NCBI GenBank assembly: GCA_047639675.1
Contig: JBLIOI010000032.1
Span: 1-39,350 of the forward strand
Reading direction: 5' to 3'
Length of the DNA: 39,350 nt
Origin: JABACD01 sp047639675
Lineage (GTDB): Bacteria > Planctomycetota > UBA1135 > GCA-002686595
The notes under the pieces: model-generated
The model's input: the letters and a program-made list of their open reading frames with translations, nothing else
Database searches by the model: none
What the model was told of the DNA's origin: nothing
In this document: positions 15,887 to 22,753 of the stretch, piece by piece
Position numbering within the stretch: the first letter of the stretch is position 1
Layout of the letters: every line of letters begins with the position of its first letter
Position numbers and translations under genes: made by a program

Positions 15887-16780
15887 TTAGGCCTTCTTGT
15901 CGCCGTCCCACTTGTAAAAACCCTCGCCCGTCTTACGGCCGAGTTTGCCTTCAGCGACCATCTTTTCGAGGATTGCAGGCACTTCAAAAGCGGGGTTGTC
16001 CGGGTAGCGCTCCTTCCATCCCTGAAGGATGGACAGAGTCGTGTCGAGTCCAACGTAGTCAGTCAGGGTCAGCGGTCCCATCGGGTGGCCGCAGCCGAGC
16101 TGCATGGCCGCATCGATGTCTTCGCGACTCGCATCCCCACGCTCGAGCATCAAGAGCGACTGGGTCATGAAAGGCACGAGCAGGCGGTTCACTACGAAGC
16201 CGGGAGTGTCCTTGCAGGAAACGGGCGTCTTGCCACTAGCCTCTCCGAAGGATCGCGCAGCGGCGAAGACTTCGTCGTCAGTGCTGTCGGTGCGCACCAC
16301 TTCAACCAAGCGCATCAACTGCACGGGATTGAAGAAGTGCAAGCCAACGAAGCGCGCGGGGCGCCCGGAAGCTTCCGCCATCTCCTGGATCGGGAATGAA
16401 CTCGTATTCGAAGCGAAGATAGTCTCCGCCTTGCAGATTGCGCCGAGCTCTCTAAAGAGAGTCTTCTTGATGTCGAGGTTCTCTACGATCGCCTCGATGA
16501 CCAAGTCGCAGTCGGCCAAATCGTTTTTATCCGTTGAGCCGCTAATGCGTCCCAGGGTTCCTGCGATGAGCTCCTTGCCTTGCTCCTCTGTCTTTTTGCC
16601 CTTCTCGACGAGCTTGGAGGCCAGCTTCTCGACGCTCTTCTTGATGCGCCCGAGACCCTTGTCGAGAAACTCTTGCTGGGTCTCAACGGCGATGACTTCG
16701 CAGCCGCCTTGCGCTGCAATTTGAACGATGCCGTGGCCCATGAGGCCGCAACCGATGACTCCTACCTTCTGAATCTTCAT
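15887..16780 (-). CDS. 3-hydroxybutyryl-CoA / 3-hydroxyacyl-CoA dehydrogenase
   Basis: The 297-residue protein has an N-terminal NAD-binding Rossmann fold (VGVIGCGLMGHG) and the GLHFFNPVQLMRLVEVV block with the catalytic His. The C-terminal 3HCDH domain contains DTPGFVVNRLLVPF and LGCGHPMGPLTLTDYVGLD. It should oxidise 3-hydroxyacyl-CoA to the 3-ketoacyl-CoA used by the flanking thiolases. The size matches the stand-alone short-chain type (HBD/PaaH), not the fused FadB type. The frame runs upstream to 16837, but the ATG at 16780 opens the conserved Rossmann motif. The leader is A/C-rich with no Shine-Dalgarno sequence. The thiolase upstream ends 112 bp away. Confidence 0.95.
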   Translation of the reverse strand: MKIQKVGVIGCGLMGHGIVQIAAQGGCEVIAVETQQEFLDKGLGRIKKSVEKLASKLVEKGKKTEEQGKELIAGTLGRISGSTDKNDLADCDLVIEAIVENLDIKKTLFRELGAICKAETIFASNTSSFPIQEMAEASGRPARFVGLHFFNPVQLMRLVEVVRTDSTDDEVFAAARSFGEASGKTPVSCKDTPGFVVNRLLVPFMTQSLLMLERGDASREDIDAAMQLGCGHPMGPLTLTDYVGLDTTLSILQGWKERYPDNPAFEVPAILEKMVAEGKLGRKTGEGFYKWDGDKKA

Positions 16781-16892
16781 GACTGAGTGTGTGTCTAGTT
16801 TGAATTCGCTAGTCGATTCGTGAATCTGTGAATACACCGCCGGGCTCGCTCTCGCGAGTGGCCTAGCGGTCTGTTTTGTGTAAGCCCCGCCG

Positions 16893-18089
16893 TTACCGGG
16901 TGAACTCCGCCGCTATGCCCATCCCGCCTGAAATGCAGAGGGTTGCGAGACCCGTGCGTACATCGCGGCGTTTCATTTCGTGCAGCAAGCTGACGACGAT
17001 GCGCGCCCCGGTACACCCGATCGGATGTCCCAAGGCAATGGCGCCGCCGTTGACATTTAGTTTGTCGTCTTTGAACCCGAGTTCGCGCTGACAGGCGATG
17101 ACCTGAGCTGCGAAGGCCTCGTTGAGTTCGACCAAGTCGTAGTCAGAAGCAGCACGACCTGTTTGCGCGGAAAGGGCTCGAACAGCAGGTACGGGGCCAA
17201 TGCCCATAATTGTTGGATCTACGCCAGACTGCGCAAAGGGGCCGACGTGCGCCAAAATGGGCAAGCCGAGCTGCATGGCTTTTTGCTCGGACATGACAAG
17301 CAAGGCCGCGGCGCCGTCTGTGATTCCCGAGGAGTTACCCGCAGAAACCGTACCGTTCTCTGTATCAAAAATTGCGGGAAGCTTGCCGAGCTTCTCTACG
17401 GATGAGCCACTGCGAAGATGCTCGTCACGCTCGATCAAAGTCACAGCACCTTTACGCCCCTTGATCTCAACCGGAGCAATCTCCGCGTCGAAGTATCCCG
17501 CCTCTACAGCAAAGGCAGCGCGCTCTTGGCTGCGCAGCGCATAACTGTCTTGTTCCAAGCGCTCGATGCCGTATTCCTTCGCGAGCTTTTCCGCGGTGGC
17601 TCCCATCAACATATCTGACAAGGGGCACTGAAACCCATCCTGATACATCGCGTCAACGACCGGCGCGTGACCCAATCGATAACCGCGACGCATCTTCGGT
17701 AAGAAGAAAGGCAAACCGCTCATGCTCTCAGTTCCACCGGCGATCACCACTTCGGCGCGGCCGAGCATAATGGCATCGCTGGCAAGTTGAATCGTCTTCA
17801 GGCCTGACCCACAGGCCATGTTGATCGTCGTGGCGCAGGCAGCCTGCGGAATGCCAGCCTTGTAGGAAATTTGGCGTGCGGGATTCGGACCGGCGCCTGC
17901 TTGGCGACCGTTTCCAAAGTACAGCTCCTGTACTTCGCCCGCATCAATTCCCGATTGCTCCAAGAGCGAAGAAACAACGCTGACTCCCAAGTCGACACCC
18001 GACACGTCTGCAAACCCACCGAGAAACTTCCCGATCGGGGTGCGCAGCGCATGCGTGATGACAACTTTGTTGTTCGAGTTGGAGGACAT
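16893..18089 (-). CDS. Acetyl-CoA C-acetyltransferase (thiolase, copy 2)
   Basis: The 398-residue protein is a second thiolase, clearly diverged from copy 1. Cys93 in NMACGSG is the acylated nucleophile, followed by VELNEAFAAQ, GHPIGCTG with the catalytic His, and LCISGGMG with the second Cys. It is the first gene of the eight-gene minus-strand cluster and starts at the edge of the 360-bp divergent region. One thiolase may act on acetoacetyl-CoA and the other on longer 3-ketoacyl-CoA, but sequence alone cannot assign them. The downstream gap of 112 bp to the dehydrogenase contains an 8-bp CTCGCGAG palindrome and no gene. Confidence 0.95.
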   Translation of the reverse strand: MSSNSNNKVVITHALRTPIGKFLGGFADVSGVDLGVSVVSSLLEQSGIDAGEVQELYFGNGRQAGAGPNPARQISYKAGIPQAACATTINMACGSGLKTIQLASDAIMLGRAEVVIAGGTESMSGLPFFLPKMRRGYRLGHAPVVDAMYQDGFQCPLSDMLMGATAEKLAKEYGIERLEQDSYALRSQERAAFAVEAGYFDAEIAPVEIKGRKGAVTLIERDEHLRSGSSVEKLGKLPAIFDTENGTVSAGNSSGITDGAAALLVMSEQKAMQLGLPILAHVGPFAQSGVDPTIMGIGPVPAVRALSAQTGRAASDYDLVELNEAFAAQVIACQRELGFKDDKLNVNGGAIALGHPIGCTGARIVVSLLHEMKRRDVRTGLATLCISGGMGIAAEFTR

Positions 18090-18449
18090 GGGGAGATGTT
18101 CTGAGACCTGGGAGGGGAATAGGTAACCCGCGAGAAACGAAGACTCGCGGGGATAATGGGCTGGCGGTGCGGCGCGACGAAACAGTCCCGGACAACGATT
18201 ATGAAGTCCGGGCGCCTGAAAGGCTGAGCCCTGCGGAGGGGCTACTTAGCTCCAGTTGCGATTTGCGCAACTAGGATAATGAGCGGAGGCCCAGCTGGCA
18301 ATAAGGCTAAGCCTTGAAGCGACCAGAACAAAAGGCTAACAAGCACTTCTAGCCCTCCGATTTGCCCGCCCTTACACAGCTCCCTCATGTAAGGGCTGGA
18401 GACCTGGAGCAATCGGAGCGATACTGTTTGCAACGAAACCGACCAATCC
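18090..18449. other. Gene-free divergent intergenic region rich in inverted repeats
   Basis: This 360-bp stretch separates two divergent genes, so it must hold both promoters, but no convincing -35/-10 pair stands out. It contains several exact inverted repeats. These are 18127-18134 with 18144-18151 (8 bp, 9-base loop), 18187-18193 with 18206-18212 (7 bp, 12-base loop), 18254-18260 with 18266-18272 (7 bp, 5-base loop), 18303-18308 with 18310-18315 (6-bp near-palindrome), and 18368-18376 with 18388-18396 (9 bp, 11-base loop). They may be operators or structured leader RNA. I see no protein-coding gene. Confidence 0.6.
18368..18396 (+). promoter_or_regulatory. 9-bp inverted repeat upstream of the SirB1-like gene
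   Basis: GCCCTTACA at 18368-18376 pairs exactly with TGTAAGGGC at 18388-18396 around an 11-base spacer. The half-sites are two helical turns apart centre to centre, as expected for a dimeric regulator operator. An RNA stem in the leader is the alternative. It lies about 55 bases before the start codon. Confidence 0.4.
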
Positions 18450-19340
18450 ATGAGACCTCAAGAGCAAGAACCCGCCGACCACGGCATGAACGAGTCCGCC
18501 GAAGGCGGAGTTCGTAACGAGAGACTCGAAGCTGCAGCAAAACTGCTGGGTGACGACTCACCCTTGGTGCGTTCAGCGCTATTCCGGGAATTTCGCGGCG
18601 CCGGGCGATTGGGACAGTCAATCTTGCAACGGGCGGAGAAGAGCGATGACGCGCACATGCGCAGCCACGCTCGCTCAATCCTGAACAGTCTGCGCCAGGA
18701 AGAAGTGGTTCGCCGACTGCACCGTTTCGCCGCCGCAGGAGTCACCGACTTGGAGAGCGCGCTGTTCAAAATGGCGCGGCTCGATTTGCCCGAACTCGAC
18801 TCTCGGCCCTACGTCAAGGCGCTCGATGCCATGGCCAAGGAAATCGACGTACGTTCGCGCCATCTCACTGACGACCTGAGTCGCGGCCAAGTGCTCGTAG
18901 ATTATCTTGGAAGAGAATTGGGCTATCGCGGCAATCTCGATTCCTACACGAACCCCGACAACATTCACTTTCATCGTGTGATCGAGTCGAAACAGGGCCT
19001 GCCCCTCTCGCTCTGCGCGTTGTACTCCTTCGTCGCAGATCGTTGTTCGATTCAAACCGGCATCGTCCCGCTTCCTGGGCACGTGATGCTGCGCCTTTAC
19101 GGTCGCCAACAGAACTTAATCGTCGACCCCTTCCATGGTGGCGAATCAAAGACGCAAGAGGACTTGATCGCGTACTTAAAGCAACACGGATTGCAGTTCA
19201 ATCCGATTTGGTTGCACGACGCGAGTCCCAAGGCGCTCTTCCTGCGCCAGCTCAGCAACCTGCAGAACTCTTGGCGCGCCATCGGCCAGAATCGTCGCAG
19301 TGCGCGTTTGAACTCACTCATCCAGCAACTCGCTAACTAG
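18450..19340 (+). CDS. SirB1-family transglutaminase-like protein
   Basis: The 296-residue protein matches the SirB1 family. An N-terminal helical region is followed by LSRGQVLVDYLGRELGYRGN, NPDNIHFHRVIESKQGLPLSLCALY, LPGHVMLRL and IVDPFHGG, the usual landmarks of this transglutaminase-like fold. The biochemical role of SirB1 proteins is unsettled; some act as tetratricopeptide-linked regulators. The final segment after residue 235 has TPR-like helices. The ATG at 18450 gives the longest form, and another in-frame ATG at 18486 is possible. The gene is followed after 8 bases by a Lon-substrate-domain protein, so the two form an operon and may act together in protein quality control. Confidence 0.88.
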   Translation: MRPQEQEPADHGMNESAEGGVRNERLEAAAKLLGDDSPLVRSALFREFRGAGRLGQSILQRAEKSDDAHMRSHARSILNSLRQEEVVRRLHRFAAAGVTDLESALFKMARLDLPELDSRPYVKALDAMAKEIDVRSRHLTDDLSRGQVLVDYLGRELGYRGNLDSYTNPDNIHFHRVIESKQGLPLSLCALYSFVADRCSIQTGIVPLPGHVMLRLYGRQQNLIVDPFHGGESKTQEDLIAYLKQHGLQFNPIWLHDASPKALFLRQLSNLQNSWRAIGQNRRSARLNSLIQQLAN

Positions 19341-19348
19341 CCTGGATC

Positions 19349-19975
19349 ATGTCTTCTTCTGAAATTCCGGACGCCTGGCCGGCGCCTGGCGGAAACCTTC
19401 CGCCACAGATCGTGCCGCTTTTCCCGCTGCCCAAGATCTTCCTCTATCCGAACGTGATGATGCCCTTGCACATCTTCGAGCCGCGCTATCGTCAGATGAT
19501 CGACGATCTGCTCGACCGCCGAGGATGGTTGGTCATCACACCAATTCGATCGGGATTTGAGGACGATTCCATGGGCAATCCGCCGGTCTACCCGGTCGGC
19601 GGATTGGGCGAAATCGTCAAGCATTCACGACTTCCCGACGGTGGCTACCTGATCACGCTCGCCGGCCTAGGCCGCGTCCGCATCAAAGAAGTCGAAAGCG
19701 ACAAGCTCTACCGCAAGGTGCAATTCGAACCCCTCCAAGAAGTCCAACCAGAAGGACAGGAGGATATGGATCTACGCGAGGAGTTACGCAAGGCCATTCT
19801 GGAGCGCAGTGATCAGTTCCTGAACCTGCCGCCAGATTTGCCCCTCGCTCCCCTGGCCGACCTCCTGTTGCACAACCTGGACCTACCCGTGGATTCCATG
19901 TGCGATGTCTTTGGGGAGCCGGTCGTGACGCGCCGCGCGAATTTTGCTTTAGCAGAACACGCGGCACGGCAATAG
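19349..19975 (+). CDS. Stand-alone Lon substrate-binding domain protein
   Basis: The 208-residue protein corresponds to the N-terminal LON substrate-binding domain without the AAA+ or protease parts. The typical start is PLFPLPKIFLYPNVMMPLHIFEPRYRQMI, which begins near residue 23, and YLITLAGLGRVRI follows in the middle. Such single-domain proteins are widespread, but their exact role is unknown; binding of unfolded protein or regulation of Lon is inferred. It lies 8 bases after the SirB1-like gene and converges on the second sulfatase-like gene 23 bp away. A small 5-bp inverted repeat at 19993-20007 lies at that junction. Confidence 0.92.
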   Translation: MSSSEIPDAWPAPGGNLPPQIVPLFPLPKIFLYPNVMMPLHIFEPRYRQMIDDLLDRRGWLVITPIRSGFEDDSMGNPPVYPVGGLGEIVKHSRLPDGGYLITLAGLGRVRIKEVESDKLYRKVQFEPLQEVQPEGQEDMDLREELRKAILERSDQFLNLPPDLPLAPLADLLLHNLDLPVDSMCDVFGEPVVTRRANFALAEHAARQ

Positions 19976-19992
19976 ATGGGTCGGAATCGGTT

Positions 19993-20007
19993 CTGCGACT
20001 AGCGCAG
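19993..20007. terminator. Weak 5-bp inverted repeat at a convergent gene junction
   Basis: CTGCG (19993-19997) pairs with CGCAG (20003-20007) across the stop codon of the minus-strand sulfatase-like gene. It is short and lacks a T-tract; a terminator role is only suggested by its place between convergent genes. Confidence 0.25.
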
Positions 20008-21885
20008 CCGCTGCTTCACCAATTGGATCTTCTCGCGCGCAAGCTGGCCCCACTTAACGGCGTCGAGTTCTAGCGCCCTTTCAAAGGCCTGCAACGCCTC
20101 CTGAAATCTTCCCGTTCCGGCATAGGCGTCCCCCGCGACCATGTGGACACCGCCCTCGCGCGGATCCAAGGCTTCCGCGAATCCCAAGCTGCCCTGCATA
20201 CTCGCGTAGTCCTTGCGTTGTAGCTGCAATTGAGCGAGGCGGACGTAGCCTTCCGCGCTGGGCATAATTTTGAGCATACGCTGTAGCGCACTCTCCGCCT
20301 CTTGCGGACGCCCGCTACGCACATGGATAAGTGATGCCGTTTCCCACGCAAAGGCATCGCCTGGATTCTGGTCGAGCACTTTCTTGTTCAGTGCCAGGGC
20401 CTCAATATGGCGGCCGGAATCTGTCAGAGATCGAGCCTGCATCATCTGGCTCCAGATCGGCATCATCTTTTTGGGGTCGAGCACACCGACCGCTCCCGTC
20501 GGAGAGTGACTACGCGTGTAGCCGAGAGCCGCCAAACGCTCCGCCTGAGCCGCATCCAGACCCTCTTCCGTGCTCTGTAAGTCATAGGCACTCGGCTCAT
20601 CCAGCAACTGATCCCTCAGCCCTTTCTCAAGCTCCGCGGCTTGAGGCGGAGACTCCGGATAGAGGTTGAACTCCTCCCCTGGGTCATGGAGCACGTCGAA
20701 ATACTCGGCCGCAGGCGCCGAGATGAATTTGTCCTCCAAACGGTGCAAACCGCGCAATGGAGCCCATCCATGGTTGAAGAGCGGGACCAAGGTCTCCACG
20801 TAAACGGCCCGATCTGGTGCTGGCTCCGCCGCAAATAGATGTTCGCCATCGAGGCCCGTGGGCGTTTCCAAGCCCAATAAATCGAGCAGCGTCGGAAAGA
20901 TGTCGACCAAACCCACGACCCGATCGCGGACCACAACCGCCTCGCCGAAGAGGCTCTTGCAGGAAAGAATCAAGGGCACACGCAGAGTCGAGTCATACAA
21001 GAGACGCGAGTGTGTCTCTTCGGAATGCTCGCCAAGACCTTCTCCATGGTCCGACGTGATGACTACCAAGGTGTTCTCCAACCGCCCTGAACTCTCGAGT
21101 TGCTTCAAGATCCGCGCAATCTGCGAGTCAATGAAAGCAATCTCTCCATCGTAGGGCGAGTTTCGAAACCGACTCGCGTATTCGCCCGGGGGCGCATAAG
21201 GATGGTGTGCGTCGAAGTAGTGCACCCAAGTAAAGGTCGGTTTTTGGTCACCGCCGGTGAGAGACGGCTTCATCCATTCAAGAGCAGCGTCTGTTACACC
21301 ATTAGCCGAACGTTCGTTGTAGTGCCCACTCTTCTGCGAAGTCCCGCTCGGATTGACATCGTCATCATAAAGATCAAAGCCCTGCGCCAACCCATAGCGC
21401 TCGTCCAGAACATAGGCTCCGATGAAGGCTCCCGTACGATATCCCTGGACATTGAGCCGCTCCGCTAAAGTCTCGTATTTGGCATCTAAAGCGAAAGTGC
21501 CGTTGTTTCGAACTCCGTGGCTAGTGGGATTCAAACCCGTGAACAAGGTCGCATGGGAAGGCAAGGTGATCGGTGCCGAAGCAATCGCATGTTCATAACG
21601 CACGCCGTTTTGTGCCAGTTCATCAATCACCGGCGTAGCCGCACGCGCGTAACCACTGCAACCCAAGCGATCGGCTCGAACGGTGTCGAGCGTGATCACC
21701 AAGAGGTCGTAGCCACTTGCGCGACCATGCGTACCGAGGGCTGCGAGTTCGGGCTTTCCAAGCTCCCGGCCACTCGCCTCGTGCGCCTCTTCGACCAGCG
21801 TTCCCTGATCTCCAGAGCAATTGCAAAGTACCAAGGCAAAGAGCGCCAAGGCGCTTCGGAAAATTTGTAATCGTCGTCTCATCAA
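19999..21885 (-). CDS. Sulfatase-fold, TPR-containing exported protein (copy 2)
   Basis: The 628-residue protein has an N-terminal hydrophobic export signal with cysteines at 21 and 23; the lipobox (VLCNC) is not canonical. The sulfatase-fold domain begins with LLVITLDTVRADRLG near residue 61 and includes TSDHGEGLGEHSEETH. As in copy 1, the sulfatase C-x-P-x-R motif is absent: residues 107-111 read T-L-P-S-H, making Thr107 the likely nucleophile. An AERLAALGYTRS linker near residue 455 leads to C-terminal TPR-like helices (about 480-620). It is a paralogue of the gene at 7380-9179. Exonuclease III is encoded 5 bp upstream on the same strand. Confidence 0.9.
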   Translation of the reverse strand: MMRRRLQIFRSALALFALVLCNCSGDQGTLVEEAHEASGRELGKPELAALGTHGRASGYDLLVITLDTVRADRLGCSGYARAATPVIDELAQNGVRYEHAIASAPITLPSHATLFTGLNPTSHGVRNNGTFALDAKYETLAERLNVQGYRTGAFIGAYVLDERYGLAQGFDLYDDDVNPSGTSQKSGHYNERSANGVTDAALEWMKPSLTGGDQKPTFTWVHYFDAHHPYAPPGEYASRFRNSPYDGEIAFIDSQIARILKQLESSGRLENTLVVITSDHGEGLGEHSEETHSRLLYDSTLRVPLILSCKSLFGEAVVVRDRVVGLVDIFPTLLDLLGLETPTGLDGEHLFAAEPAPDRAVYVETLVPLFNHGWAPLRGLHRLEDKFISAPAAEYFDVLHDPGEEFNLYPESPPQAAELEKGLRDQLLDEPSAYDLQSTEEGLDAAQAERLAALGYTRSHSPTGAVGVLDPKKMMPIWSQMMQARSLTDSGRHIEALALNKKVLDQNPGDAFAWETASLIHVRSGRPQEAESALQRMLKIMPSAEGYVRLAQLQLQRKDYASMQGSLGFAEALDPREGGVHMVAGDAYAGTGRFQEALQAFERALELDAVKWGQLAREKIQLVKQRLR

Positions 21886-21890
21886 CAGAC

Positions 21891-22670
21891 CTAAAGCGTT
21901 GCGATCACAGGCGCGTGATCGCTTGGTTTCTCACCACCGCGCGCATCCAAATCCACCGTGACCGAACTGCATGCAGCGTAGGCTTCCGGCGACATCAAGA
22001 AGTGGTCAATGCGCAATCCACGGTTGCCTGAGAAGCCGCGACTACGGAAATCCCACCAGGTAAACTTGCCCCCTTCCTGATCGAACTTGCGGTAAGCATC
22101 ACGTAATCCGAGGCCCATCACTTTCGCTAATCCATCTCGCTCGGGCTCCGAACAGAGGATCTTGTCGCGCCAAGCCGCCGGATCGTGCATGTCGCGATCG
22201 TCGAATGTGATGTTGAAGTCGCCAGTCACCACCAACTTCTGGGTCAGGTGCCCGCCCTTCGCGGGGTAATGCCCGTCGATGAAATCATGCAAGCGCTCGA
22301 GCCAATCGAGCTTGTAGGCGTACTTGTCTGAACCGACCTCCTTGCCGTTAACCACGTACAGATTCAAGATCATCACATCCCCTACAGTGGCGCCCAGGGC
22401 CCGGCGCTCCGTATCGGGTCCATCGCCCGGAAAGCCCCGCACTTCGTCTGTAATGGCGTTTCTAGCCAAAATCGCCACACCATTGTAGGTCTTCTGACCG
22501 TAGATCAGGATGTTGTAGCCCAACTCCTCGATCTCCTCACGGGGGAATACCTCATCCACGCACTTGGTCTCCTGGAGGCAGACCACATCGGGCATGTGCT
22601 CTTTCAGCCAGGGCAAGAACCGGGGTAGACGGGCGCGGATCGAGTTGACATTCCAGGTGACAATTTGCAT
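21891..22670 (-). CDS. xthA: Exodeoxyribonuclease III (AP endonuclease)
   Basis: The 259-residue protein has the full exonuclease III/AP endonuclease pattern. WNVNSIRAR is at the start, LQETK carries the metal-binding Glu34, TGDFNI lies in the middle, WWDFRSRGFSGNRGLRIDH follows, and SDHAPV with the catalytic Asp-His closes the protein. It should cut DNA at abasic sites during base-excision repair and remove nucleotides from 3' ends. Length matches the family. It starts with ATG at 22670 with no visible Shine-Dalgarno sequence. The 83 bp up to the divergent helicase gene contain a TAGAAT at 22720-22725, a possible -10 element for the helicase side, but no matching -35. Confidence 0.96.
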   Translation of the reverse strand: MQIVTWNVNSIRARLPRFLPWLKEHMPDVVCLQETKCVDEVFPREEIEELGYNILIYGQKTYNGVAILARNAITDEVRGFPGDGPDTERRALGATVGDVMILNLYVVNGKEVGSDKYAYKLDWLERLHDFIDGHYPAKGGHLTQKLVVTGDFNITFDDRDMHDPAAWRDKILCSEPERDGLAKVMGLGLRDAYRKFDQEGGKFTWWDFRSRGFSGNRGLRIDHFLMSPEAYAACSSVTVDLDARGGEKPSDHAPVIATL

Positions 22671-22753
22671 TAGCCGAGGGTTACGAGGGGCGAGGGTGTC
22701 CCAGTGGAACAGGGAAGGATAGAATCATCGCCCCTAATTACACCCGAGATACC

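Noticed and set aside
18242..18451. 69-codon minus-strand frame in the divergent spacer, hydrophobic C-terminus
   Set aside because: No ribosome-binding site, no recognisable similarity, and its start codon overlaps the SirB1 start; judged chance.
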